Below, one piece after another: positions 1-8,108 of a stretch of 64,000 nucleotides of DNA. The stretch lies in contig UROG01000004.1 of assembly GCA_900549485.1 (NCBI GenBank), positions 17,877 to 81,876 on the forward strand, in the 5' to 3' direction. Source of the DNA: an uncultured Eubacteriales bacterium (GTDB lineage: Bacteria > Bacillota > Clostridia > Oscillospirales > Oscillospiraceae). The notes beneath the pieces were generated by a model that had not been told where the DNA came from, did no database searches, and was given only the letters and a program-made list of their open reading frames with translations. Each line of letters opens with the position of its first letter. Positions within the stretch are counted from its first letter, which is position 1. A program made the position numbers and the translations under genes.

Positions 1-554
1 ATGCTCTTCGGGCAGGTGTCGGCACAGGCGCCGCAGCCGACGCACTTGTCGCGGTTGACCTTTGCAACACCGTTTACGATCTCCATCGCGCCGAACTGAC
101 AGGCTTTCACACAGTTGCCCATGCCTATACAGGCGTAGGTGCAGAGCTTATTGCTCTTACCGCCGAACAGCATCGCCGCACGGCAGTCCTGCGGGCCGGT
201 ATAGTTGAAGCGCTTTTCCGCGACGCCTTCACAGCCGGAGCAGCCGACAAACGCGGTCATTTTCTCCACTGCATCCGCAGAAACGCCCATGATCTCCGAT
301 ATCTTCTGCGCCGCTTCCTCGCCGCCGGCGACACATTTGTTGGTAGGAGCCTTTCCCGCGGCAACGGCGGCGGCATAGCCGTCGCATCCGGGGTATCCGC
401 AGCCGCCGCAGTTAGCGCCGGCAAGGCAGGCACGGACGGCTTCCTGTTTAGGGTCTACCTCAACATGGAATATTTTGGATGCAAAGGCAAGAAGCGCACC
501 GAAAAGACCGCCGAGAGCACCAAGAACGAGGACAGCGTAAAGAATTTTTATCAT
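1..554 (-). CDS. rnfB: Rnf complex iron-sulfur subunit RnfB (partial, C-terminus outside window)
   Basis: This is the electron-input subunit of the membrane Rnf complex, which couples ferredoxin oxidation and NAD+ reduction to Na+ or H+ export. The frame is open to the left edge, so only about 184 N-terminal residues are seen. They show one N-terminal membrane helix (about residues 3-25), then a 4Fe-4S motif CxxCxxxxC in the ACLAGANCGGCGYPGCDG stretch, and further cysteine clusters including CVGCGACADTCPKS at the very edge, typical of bacterial ferredoxin domains. The start ATG at 554 follows GAGGGAGGAGAAAGAA. It is the last gene of rnfCDGEAB and starts 16 bases after rnfA stops. Confidence 0.95.
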   Translation of the reverse strand, partial: MIKILYAVLVLGALGGLFGALLAFASKIFHVEVDPKQEAVRACLAGANCGGCGYPGCDGYAAAVAAGKAPTNKCVAGGEEAAQKISEIMGVSADAVEKMTAFVGCSGCEGVAEKRFNYTGPQDCRAAMLFGGKSNKLCTYACIGMGNCVKACQFGAMEIVNGVAKVNRDKCVGCGACADTCPKS

Positions 555-570
555 TTCTTTCTCCTCCCTC

Positions 571-1155
571 TCAGAAAATCTTCATGCCGCTGAAGCCCAT
601 AAAGGCAAGCGCCAGCAGAGCCGCGGAAACAAGACAGATGGGAAAGCCTTCAAAGCACTTGGGATAATCCGCAAAATCCACCTTTTCGCGGACGCTTGCA
701 AACAGCGTGATCGCAAGCAGGAAACCGATACCGCCGGTTACACCGTAAACAACGGATTCCAGAAAACCGTAGTTGTTCTGAACATTCAGCAGCACAACGC
801 CGAGCACGGCGCAGTTGGTCGTAATAAGCGGGAGATAAATACCAAGCGCCGAATACAGCGACGGCACCATCTTTTTAAGGAACATTTCAACAAGCTGGAC
901 AAGAGCCGCGATAACAAGGATGAACACGAGCGTTTCAAGGAAGGCAAGCCCCAGCGGGACAAGAATATATGTGTCCACCACCCAGCAGATAGCGGAAGCA
1001 AGACCCATAACAAAGATGACCGCAAGTCCCATACCCGTTGCCGTCTCCACCTTGCTTGAGCAGCCAAGGAACGGGCAGCAGCCGAGAAACTGCGAGAAAA
1101 TAAAGTTGTCAACAAGTATCGCGCCGATGGATATTGAAAGAATGTTTGTGAGCAT
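571..1155 (-). CDS. rnfA: Rnf complex membrane subunit RnfA
   Basis: A 194-residue integral membrane subunit of the Rnf complex with six predicted helices, the usual family length. The N-terminal stretch FSQFLGCCPFLGCS and the later PLITTNCAVLGVVLLN carry the conserved cysteines which in the family help bind the intramembrane Fe-S cluster shared by RnfA and RnfE. RnfA and RnfE are paralogues with inverted topology. The start overlaps the rnfE stop by one base, indicating translational coupling. The clostridial order C-D-G-E-A-B supports the assignment. Confidence 0.96.
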   Translation of the reverse strand: MLTNILSISIGAILVDNFIFSQFLGCCPFLGCSSKVETATGMGLAVIFVMGLASAICWVVDTYILVPLGLAFLETLVFILVIAALVQLVEMFLKKMVPSLYSALGIYLPLITTNCAVLGVVLLNVQNNYGFLESVVYGVTGGIGFLLAITLFASVREKVDFADYPKCFEGFPICLVSAALLALAFMGFSGMKIF

Positions 1156-1835
1156 TATCCTTCAGCCTCCTTTTTCTCCTCAGCCTTTTTCTTGGCCTTG
1201 TTTGTAAAATACTGCATTACGGCAATGAGTGCACCGAGGGTAAGAAAGCCGCCGAAGGGTCTGTTTAGAATGCCGAGCGCGTAATCAGGGTTGAATATCT
1301 GGATGCCCGCGCCTGTACCGTCAAGCGTGAAGTGGAAGCCTCCGGTAAGGTCGATAAGACCGCCGCCGAAGCAGCCGCTTCCGAGAAACTCACGTATGAT
1401 GCACATTATAACAAGCACCATCGTGTAGCCAAGTCCCTGGAAAATACCGTCAAAGAAGGATGCGGCAACGGTATTTTTCTGGCAGAATGCCTCAGCACGG
1501 CCGATGATTATGCAGTTGACGACTATAAGGGGGATGAAGACGCCGAGAGAGTCGCTCAGTGCAGGAATGTACGCCTGAAGCAGCAGGTCAACTATCGTGA
1601 CAAAGCCCGCAATGACGACGACAAATATCGCAAGGCGTATCTCATCGGGTATGATCTTGCGTATGGCGGAAATAACAACGTTGCAGCAGGTAAGGATAAC
1701 CAGAACGGAAAGACCCATGCCGACGCCGTTGAAGAGCGAGGTCGTGATAGCCATCGTCGCGCACATACCGATAAGCTGTACGAGAACCGGGTTATTGGTG
1801 ATAAGGCCTTCCTTGAACTGTTTCTTTATGTTCAT
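1155..1835 (-). CDS. rnfE: Rnf complex membrane subunit RnfE
   Basis: A 226-residue integral membrane Rnf subunit, paralogous to RnfA. Six hydrophobic helices are visible, with the conserved NNPVLVQLIGMCATMAITTS near the N-terminus and LIVVNCIIIGRAEAFCQKN in the middle; the cysteines are the family's Fe-S ligands. The C-terminus is a basic/acidic tail rich in Lys and Glu. It overlaps rnfG by four bases upstream and rnfA by one base downstream, so it lies within a tightly coupled operon. Confidence 0.96.
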   Translation of the reverse strand: MNIKKQFKEGLITNNPVLVQLIGMCATMAITTSLFNGVGMGLSVLVILTCCNVVISAIRKIIPDEIRLAIFVVVIAGFVTIVDLLLQAYIPALSDSLGVFIPLIVVNCIIIGRAEAFCQKNTVAASFFDGIFQGLGYTMVLVIMCIIREFLGSGCFGGGLIDLTGGFHFTLDGTGAGIQIFNPDYALGILNRPFGGFLTLGALIAVMQYFTNKAKKKAEEKKEAEG

Positions 1836-2383
1836 GCGGCAATACCTCCCTCAACGGATTTTACAGCGGAAACCGAAACCGCAACCGCATCAACGATCGC
1901 ATCACTGGTGATGGTTGCACCGGTGAGCGCGTCTATGCTGCCGCCGGAACGGGAGAGCGCTATCGTCTCATCCTGACCGACGAACTGCGCACGGAAGTTT
2001 CTGCCGACCTCGGAAGCGGCGGCGGCGTTTGCACCGAGTCCCGACGTTTCGGAATGTTCAATGATCGAAATACCCGTGCAGCGGAAATCATTATCAACGC
2101 CGACGGCCATTGTTATGCTGCCCTGAGCGCCGGAGAAGGTACTCTTGACCACATAGCCAGCGTCGCCCGCCTTTACAACATCCGTAACGGTGGGGAACGC
2201 TTCGGCGTCAAATTCAACCGGAGTATATGTATCTGCCGCGAGAACGGAGGCATAGGCACGTTTTTCCTTTTCCTCCCTGCGCATTGCTATCGTGTCCTCA
2301 GTGATCGCATTTACCGCGCCGAGAATACCGGCAACTATCGCGCATATAAGCAGCAGAACTGTCGTGAGCTTAACTACCTTCAT
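1832..2383 (-). CDS. rnfG: Rnf complex FMN-binding subunit RnfG
   Basis: A 183-residue subunit with one N-terminal membrane helix (about residues 5-27) and an extracytoplasmic FMN-binding domain. The motif DALTGATITS near residue 155 is the (S/T)GAT signature in which the threonine is esterified to FMN in this family. GLGANAAAASEVGRNF in the middle is also characteristic (FMN-binding domain PF04205). It lies between rnfD and rnfE with start/stop overlaps on both sides. The flavin transfer enzyme ApbE is not encoded in this window. Confidence 0.96.
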   Translation of the reverse strand: MKVVKLTTVLLLICAIVAGILGAVNAITEDTIAMRREEKEKRAYASVLAADTYTPVEFDAEAFPTVTDVVKAGDAGYVVKSTFSGAQGSITMAVGVDNDFRCTGISIIEHSETSGLGANAAAASEVGRNFRAQFVGQDETIALSRSGGSIDALTGATITSDAIVDAVAVSVSAVKSVEGGIAA

Positions 2384-3402
2384 CAGTCTGCCCCCTTTGC
2401 AGCGGCTTTCTCAGCCGCAATATCTTCTTTCGTCGCACCGAACTGACGTCTGCGGAAGGCCTTATCTATTGCCCATGAGCAGAGGTTCATTATAAGTATC
2501 GCATACGACACGCCCTCGGGGTATCCGCCCTTATATCTTATAAGCACCGTCAGCGCGCCGACGCCGAAGCCGAACAGGAGCCGCCCGTTCTGGGTGACAG
2601 GGCTTGTAGAGTAGTCGGTAGCCATAAAGAACGCGCCGAACATAAGACCGCCGGAGAGGAGGTTATAAAGCATCCAATCGAAATTGCCGTAGCCCTCCTT
2701 GCCGAAGATGAGCGTAAGCACGGCCACTGTTCCGATAGTGGAAACGGGGATGCGCCAGTCAATGACCTTGCCGGCAAAGAGGATGACCGCACCGATAAGG
2801 ACAGCCAGAATACTGATCTCACCCAGACAACCGGGGCGGTTGCCAAGGAAAAGATTGAGCTTTGAATAATACTCGGGAAGCTCAGTTCCGCCGTACAGAT
2901 AGCTCAGCGGCGTCGCCATTGTTGTCGCATCGACCTGCGCGGAAAGACCCTTGGGGGTTATCCATATGCCCATTGCAAGAGCATAGCAGGCAAGCAGGAA
3001 AGCGCGTCCCGCAAGCGCCGGATTGAGGAAGTTCTTACCGATGCCGCCGTACAGCTGCTTTACAACAATGATTGCAAAGAGCGAACCGACAACGGGCAGA
3101 TAGAGCGGTACGCCTGCCGGAAGGACGAGTGCAAGCAGCATACCCGTAACGACCGCAGAAAGATCGCCGATCGAGCAGCTCTTTTTCATCAGCTTGCGGT
3201 AGCCCCACTCAAAAAACACGCATGAGGCCACGGACACGGCCACTACCGCCAATGAATACATACCGAACTGATACACCGCGGCTATCACCGAAGGGAGAAG
3301 CGCGATTATCACCGTCAGCATCAGGGACCTTGTGTCTCTGTTTGTTCTTACCTGCGGCTGATACGCCACATCAAGGATCAGTCTCTCTTTCTTTTCGCTC
3401 AT
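2383..3402 (-). CDS. rnfD: Rnf complex membrane FMN subunit RnfD
   Basis: A 339-residue integral membrane subunit of the NqrB/RnfD family. The segment GGIGKNFLNPALAGRAFLL is the family signature and DATTMATPLS contains the threonine which in this family carries covalent FMN. About nine to ten hydrophobic helices are seen. The C-terminus is a short charged cytoplasmic tail. The start overlaps the stop of rnfC by four bases and the stop overlaps rnfG by one base. Confidence 0.96.
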   Translation of the reverse strand: MSEKKERLILDVAYQPQVRTNRDTRSLMLTVIIALLPSVIAAVYQFGMYSLAVVAVSVASCVFFEWGYRKLMKKSCSIGDLSAVVTGMLLALVLPAGVPLYLPVVGSLFAIIVVKQLYGGIGKNFLNPALAGRAFLLACYALAMGIWITPKGLSAQVDATTMATPLSYLYGGTELPEYYSKLNLFLGNRPGCLGEISILAVLIGAVILFAGKVIDWRIPVSTIGTVAVLTLIFGKEGYGNFDWMLYNLLSGGLMFGAFFMATDYSTSPVTQNGRLLFGFGVGALTVLIRYKGGYPEGVSYAILIMNLCSWAIDKAFRRRQFGATKEDIAAEKAAAKGAD

Positions 3403-4757
3403 TTTGCGGCCTCCTTTGCTGCTTTTGCCTCAGCCTCAGCCGCTGCCTTATCCTTTGCCGCCTTTGTCTGAAGCATGAGCTTTGCTGTTTTGAACGCATG
3501 GGTGAGAGGCAGACGGGCGGGGCAGTTATATGCGCAGCTTCCGCATTCAAAGCAATCATTCACATGATACTTCTCAAGCATCTCATAATTGCCCTTTGTA
3601 TAGTATTTGTACATGAACACAGGCTCAAGGCGCATGGGGCACACGGATATGCATTTACCGCAGTGGATGCACACGGGGTCCTTGACCGTTTTGTCCTCCT
3701 CCTCAGTGAAGAAGAGCACGCCTGCCGTTCCTTTTATAGTGGGAGCGGCAAAGTCTGTTGCGCAGATGCCCATCATAGGACCGCCCAGCACTATCTTCCT
3801 CGGCGTCTTCACAAAGCCGCCGCACTGTTCGGCCAGATATTCAAAGGAAGTACCCACACGGGTAAGAGCGTTCACGGGCGCTTTCATGGCGCTGCCCGCG
3901 ACGGTGACTATACGGTCGATGACCGGTCTGCCCTCATAGCAGGCCTGATATATGGCGTAGCAGGTACGTGTGCTGACAACGTTGCAGCCGACGCCCGACG
4001 GGAGACCGCCCGGTCTGACCTCGCGCCCGGTAACAGCTTTGACCTGCATCTTTTCGCCGCCCTGCGGGTATTTTACGTTTTCCGGCACTATCTCAACGCC
4101 GTATTTCGCGGGATCGTGCGACATCAGGATGTCGATCGCATCCGCTTTGTTGCGCTCTATACCGTAATATGCCTTATCAAGTCCGGAGGCAATGCGCACA
4201 AGCTCTATTCCCTTGAGCAGCTCCTCCGGGAACATTTTCATCGTAAGATGGTCACCGTTAAGATACGGCTCACACTCGGCACCGTTTATGATGAGCTTAT
4301 CGACCTTTCCGATACCGCCGCGGATCTTGAAGGCGGTCGGAAACATTGCGCCGCCCATGCCGACAACGCCGGCTTCGCGGATACGCGCCAGAATGGCTTC
4401 AGGGTCCTTCAGCTCTTCTTCGGTGAGAGGCTTCATATCTTCGCACGGCGTGTCCAGCCCGTCGTTTTCGATGACCACGGACATGACCATGTCCCCCAGC
4501 GGGTGCGGGCGAGGCTCCACCGCAACGACCTTGCCGGAAACCGACGCATGTATCGGCGCGGACACCGGTGCGGGACTCTCCCCTATTTTCTGTCCCATCT
4601 TGACATAGTCGCCAACCAGGACGAGGGATCTGCACGGTGCGCCTATATGCTGCGCCACGGGGATGACCACCTGAGGAGGCGGGGCTATCACAGTCACCGG
4701 AATTTCCGGAGACTTCATTTCCTTAGGATGAACACCGCCTTTGAAAGAACGGGCCAT
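3399..4757 (-). CDS. rnfC: Rnf complex NADH-binding subunit RnfC
   Basis: A 452-residue peripheral subunit that binds NAD(H) and FMN and carries two 4Fe-4S clusters. The N-terminal region resembles a biotinyl-lipoyl-like fold (GDYVKMGQKIGE), followed by the NADH-dehydrogenase-like Rossmann region with GVVGMGGAMFPTAFK and NGAECEPYL, then an SLBB region. Two ferredoxin motifs, CIHCGKCISVCP and CFECGSCAYNCP, lie near residues 365 and 405. The C-terminus is a Lys/Ala/Glu-rich helix. The start follows AGAGGTGAAG. As first gene of the operon it follows a predicted promoter at 4845-4874. Confidence 0.97.
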   Translation of the reverse strand: MARSFKGGVHPKEMKSPEIPVTVIAPPPQVVIPVAQHIGAPCRSLVLVGDYVKMGQKIGESPAPVSAPIHASVSGKVVAVEPRPHPLGDMVMSVVIENDGLDTPCEDMKPLTEEELKDPEAILARIREAGVVGMGGAMFPTAFKIRGGIGKVDKLIINGAECEPYLNGDHLTMKMFPEELLKGIELVRIASGLDKAYYGIERNKADAIDILMSHDPAKYGVEIVPENVKYPQGGEKMQVKAVTGREVRPGGLPSGVGCNVVSTRTCYAIYQACYEGRPVIDRIVTVAGSAMKAPVNALTRVGTSFEYLAEQCGGFVKTPRKIVLGGPMMGICATDFAAPTIKGTAGVLFFTEEEDKTVKDPVCIHCGKCISVCPMRLEPVFMYKYYTKGNYEMLEKYHVNDCFECGSCAYNCPARLPLTHAFKTAKLMLQTKAAKDKAAAEAEAKAAKEAAK

Positions 4758-4844
4758 TATACTTCACCTCTGATTTTTTATTTTCCATTACCGCTGCCTG
4801 ACACCGCTGCGCCATGGCGCGGACGATATCTTAGAGTTTGTGTA

Positions 4845-4874
4845 ATTGTAACACATTGTTCATACAGTTGTCTA
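4845..4874 (-). promoter_or_regulatory. Predicted sigma-A promoter of rnfCDGEAB
   Basis: On the minus strand a -35 box TAGACA (4869-4874) and a -10 box TACAAT (4845-4850) are separated by 18 bases, each matching the consensus at five of six positions. The -35 box lies in one arm of the inverted repeat GTTGTCTA / TAGACAAC, so a regulator binding that repeat could block the promoter. The untranslated leader would be about 80 bases. Confidence 0.5.
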
Positions 4875-5036
4875 CCAAAAAGTGCAGAAAAACCGCGTTT
4901 TCGATAGACAACTTTGTAACAGGTATGTCAAAAAATCGTCATTCACGTGATTATCATTTTTTAACAATGCAGCGTTTTGTTGCCCGTTACACATAATTTG
5001 ATGCGGTAAAAGGCGTATTTTCTCCATGTAAAAGCA

Positions 5037-5069
5037 CTTATCTCCGGCGTACACGCCGCCGGAGATAAG
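5037..5069 (-). terminator. Hairpin terminator of the glgA-gtr operon
   Basis: A perfect 13-bp stem, CTTATCTCCGGCG / CGCCGGAGATAAG, with a 7-base loop lies immediately after the stop codon of the last gtr gene. The T-run on the minus strand is short (TTTTA). The same hairpin design, with a paired A/T exchange in the stem, recurs inside the repeats at 57.4 and 63.8 kb. Confidence 0.7.
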
Positions 5070-5071
5070 CA

Positions 5072-6568
5072 TTATGAAAGTTTGATGATCACTCTGTCGT
5101 CTCCCTCCGGCATCATTATCGAGCCGGGGTCGGGGTAAACGGGCATATCGTAAAACCAATCCGCCCAGATAATATCCTCACGGTACATATACTGATTCTG
5201 ACCTAGGTAATTAAGGATGAAATCACATCTCGTATATATGTCGATGAGGTTTTCGTTGGGGCCGACGAGACCTTTCGTGTCTATCCTGTCGGGAGAAAAC
5301 TCCCCTCTGTGCTCATTCCCCACTATGTCCAGCACCGTGAATCGGCTGTACAGCGGCATATCCATAGCCTGTGCCGTAAGCGTATTATAAAACGCATAGG
5401 CGTTTTCATATTCGAGATACATTTTAAGATATATCTCATTGGCGAAGAACACATTGCCGGCAATGATGAGCGTCAGAGCGGCTATAACGGCATCCTTGGC
5501 CATGAGCGCCCTGCCGCGCATCAACCGATCCGCCGCGGCGGCGGTTATGACATAGACGGAGACAAAGCCGAACTGCGAAACGCTGTGGATGATGTTCACA
5601 GAGGCGATAAGATAAAGGCAGTTAACGCTCAGCGGGTAAACGGCAAGGAGCGCAAGCAGGAGGACAAGCTTTTTCGTATCTTTCTTTTTTGCGCAGGCAC
5701 ACACGATCACAAGCACCGCCGCCGCGCCGCAGACTATATGCGCAGCCATCGACAGTCCGGACGGCACAAAGCCGAAGCCGCTTTTGAAAATCATTCTGAC
5801 GAAAGAAGAGTACGCCGTCATTATACGGCGCGGAATACTCCCCTCGGCAAAGACCTCATACTCCTGATATTCATTGCCGCCCACAAGCTTGACGATATAG
5901 GTTGCGGCAAGATATATCACGAGCGCTGCAAGAAGCAGCGAAAAGTATCTGGCCGCGCTTTTCAGGATATCTGTTATTTTCTCCTCGCCGTCGGCGGTGC
6001 GGAGAATAAGCAGGATCACAAAATAGCTTGCGGCAATGCTTATGTACGCCTGATATATCAGCAGCGCAAACGCCAGCAGGAGACAGGCCGCTATATATTT
6101 CCATAGCTTTCCCTCCGTACAAAGGTAAACCGACAGCACCGTCAGCAAAACCGCGAGGGCATACGGCGCGCTTGTGTACATAAAGCAGAAAGTACCCGTC
6201 TGAGCCGGAAAAACGGTTATCGCCCCCGCTAAAAGTCCCTGAAGCAGAGCGCTTTTTATTCTGAATATTCTAACCGTGATGCAGGCCGCCGCCGACAGAA
6301 GCAGCAGACTTATAACACCGTATATCCACGGCATCGATGCATCGGGGAAAATATAGCCTGACACGGTAAGCCCCCAGCGTCCGGATGTTATATCCGCCCC
6401 CTTTGAGAAGAGCGCGGCAGTCTCATCGGCGTTGAGAAGCTTGTTTGTAAAAGCGTAGCCGTGGGCGAAAAGCCCCATGACAAGCGCCGAAAGGAACGGC
6501 ACGGCATATTTTCTGAACAGACCGCACGTTTTTTCAAAAAGAGCCTCGACAAGAGAATTATTCTTCAT
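5072..6568 (-). CDS. GtrII-type membrane glucosyltransferase (copy 1)
   Basis: A 498-residue polytopic membrane protein with roughly ten helices. It belongs by motif to the GtrII family (Glucos_trans_II), whose members move glucose from a polyprenyl-phosphate donor to a cell-surface glycan. The family-like N-terminal signature FTNKLLNADETAALFSKG is followed by TSGRWGL and SMPWIYG. The acidic DE pair is the expected catalytic site of a GT-C enzyme. I chose the ATG at 6568, ten residues inside the longest frame, because GAGGAGGG precedes it; the upstream gene ends at 6579. It is the last gene of its operon. The acceptor is unknown. Confidence 0.75.
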   Translation of the reverse strand: MKNNSLVEALFEKTCGLFRKYAVPFLSALVMGLFAHGYAFTNKLLNADETAALFSKGADITSGRWGLTVSGYIFPDASMPWIYGVISLLLLSAAACITVRIFRIKSALLQGLLAGAITVFPAQTGTFCFMYTSAPYALAVLLTVLSVYLCTEGKLWKYIAACLLLAFALLIYQAYISIAASYFVILLILRTADGEEKITDILKSAARYFSLLLAALVIYLAATYIVKLVGGNEYQEYEVFAEGSIPRRIMTAYSSFVRMIFKSGFGFVPSGLSMAAHIVCGAAAVLVIVCACAKKKDTKKLVLLLALLAVYPLSVNCLYLIASVNIIHSVSQFGFVSVYVITAAAADRLMRGRALMAKDAVIAALTLIIAGNVFFANEIYLKMYLEYENAYAFYNTLTAQAMDMPLYSRFTVLDIVGNEHRGEFSPDRIDTKGLVGPNENLIDIYTRCDFILNYLGQNQYMYREDIIWADWFYDMPVYPDPGSIMMPEGDDRVIIKLS

Positions 6569-6578
6569 TTTTCCCTCC

Positions 6579-8108
6579 TCAGCCCAGTTTGACGACAATG
6601 CAGTCGTCTATCTTCCGCACAGAACCGTAATACGGGTACTCCGGCATTTCAATAAACCGTTCATCCGTTTTTATCCGCTCCTTCGTCTCGTTATCGGCAA
6701 AGGGAATGGAGGAGCCGAGATAGTAATTGAAAAACTTCTCACGCGAATAGATATTCACAAGATCGTAGCTCGGCCCCTGGATATAGCCCACATCAAGCTC
6801 ATCAAAGCGGCGCAGCTTGTTGTCCTGATCGCCGATGACGGCGAGAGAGCAGCCTTCGTCAAAGCCCTCCGTATTCTCGACGCGGGCAAGCAGGATGGAA
6901 TAAAACGAATAGGCGTTTTCATATTGCAGATAGAGCTTGAGATACACTTTATTTGCAAAATAGACGTTGCTGACTATCGCAATGATAAGGCAGATATACA
7001 CGGCGTCCCTGCCGAGCATTTTTATCCTGCTGCCGCCGGAAAGCGCCTTTTCCGTGAGCATCGCCGCAAGAACGTACACGCACACAAAGCTGTAAAGCGC
7101 CAGGGTATGTACCGATTCCTTGCTGAAAACAAGAAACAGACAGTCCACGGCGAGCGGGAGGATGACCGCCGCACAGAGCATCCCGGCCGCCGCTGCGGCT
7201 TTTTTCTCACGCACAAGCCCCGCCGCCTCAGCGGCAAGCCCCGCCGCGCACACGGTCATGAACACGATATGTGCATAGCGGGATGCCTCGCCCGTAATAA
7301 GCGCGAACTCGCGGTATGTAAAATAATAAGTAAAAAAGTCATACGCCATGCGTATCCTGCCGATAATGCCGACAGTATCCGCATCCGTATAGACGTTCTG
7401 GCGCACATAAAAATTAAATTCGCTCCCCGTAAGCTTCAGAACGAGAAGCGTCACGGCAAAGTATGCCCCGACAGCCAGCAGCAGAACGGCAAGGTAGGAT
7501 ACGGCGTTCAAAGCAAGCTTTTTAAAAGAATTTTCACCGTCAATGCACTTTTTGAATACATACAGCACAAAAAGCCCCGCTGCAGCCGCGATATACGATT
7601 GGTATATGCCGAGAGCCGCCGTCAGCAGCAGCGGGCAGGCGATCCATTTCAAAAAACCCCCTTTTTCGCCGAACACGGTCACGGAAACGACAGTGAAAAG
7701 AAATGCCAGCGCGTATGCCGAGCTTGTGAACATGAAGCAGTATGTGCCGGTAAGAGAGGGAAAAACGGTTATCATGCCTGCAAGGAGTATGCGCATAAGC
7801 TTTCCCTTTATCTCAAAGGCGCGGATTATCAAACAGGCGGAGAGTGCAAAGAGCAGCAGCGTGATCACGCCGTAAAGCCACGGCATGGACTGATCCGGAA
7901 AAATATATTTTATAAGCTCAAGTCCCCATCTGCCGGATGTGACTGTCGCGCCCTTCCCGAAAAGCGAATCCACCTCGTCGGCGTTCATAAGCTTGTTGGT
8001 GAAGACAAAGGTATGCGCGGCAAGGCCGAAAAGAACGGCGGAGGCAAATGGAGCGGAATATTCTTTTGCCGCATATCTCATTTTTTCGGTGAAGTCTCTG
8101 TTTTCCAT
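6579..8108 (-). CDS. GtrII-type membrane glucosyltransferase (copy 2)
   Basis: A 509-residue polytopic membrane protein paralogous to its neighbours at 5072-6568 and 9674-11188. It carries FTNKLMNADEVDSLFGKG, TSGRWGLELIKYIFPD and SMPWLYG near the N-terminus. The C-terminal end reads MPEYPYYGSVRKIDDCIVVK, nearly the same as copy 3. The start follows AAAGGAG and overlaps the end of the upstream GT-C gene by 31 bases, which implies translational coupling. The likely role is transfer of glucose from undecaprenyl-phosphate-glucose to an extracytoplasmic acceptor, inferred from the family only. Confidence 0.75.
   Translation of the reverse strand: MENRDFTEKMRYAAKEYSAPFASAVLFGLAAHTFVFTNKLMNADEVDSLFGKGATVTSGRWGLELIKYIFPDQSMPWLYGVITLLLFALSACLIIRAFEIKGKLMRILLAGMITVFPSLTGTYCFMFTSSAYALAFLFTVVSVTVFGEKGGFLKWIACPLLLTAALGIYQSYIAAAAGLFVLYVFKKCIDGENSFKKLALNAVSYLAVLLLAVGAYFAVTLLVLKLTGSEFNFYVRQNVYTDADTVGIIGRIRMAYDFFTYYFTYREFALITGEASRYAHIVFMTVCAAGLAAEAAGLVREKKAAAAAGMLCAAVILPLAVDCLFLVFSKESVHTLALYSFVCVYVLAAMLTEKALSGGSRIKMLGRDAVYICLIIAIVSNVYFANKVYLKLYLQYENAYSFYSILLARVENTEGFDEGCSLAVIGDQDNKLRRFDELDVGYIQGPSYDLVNIYSREKFFNYYLGSSIPFADNETKERIKTDERFIEMPEYPYYGSVRKIDDCIVVKLG

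Larger units (their letters stand above)
4758..5071. other. Intergenic region upstream of rnf (314 bp)
   Basis: No gene was found here. The region is AT-rich compared with its neighbours and holds the rnf promoter, a separated 8-bp inverted repeat GTTGTCTA (4867-4874) / TAGACAAC (4905-4912) and the terminator of the convergent-side operon at 5037-5069. A second possible -35 box (TTGACA on the minus strand, 4926-4931) has only a poor -10 partner. Confidence 0.6.

Noticed and set aside
3222..4907. 561-codon plus-strand frame opposite rnfC/rnfD
   Set aside because: It lies antisense to two clear Rnf genes, has no ribosome-binding site, and its protein is rich in His, Arg and Cys as expected for a mirror frame.
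5037..5069. Operator for the rnf promoter
   Set aside because: The hairpin directly follows a stop codon and is shared with terminator-like repeats, so termination explains it better.
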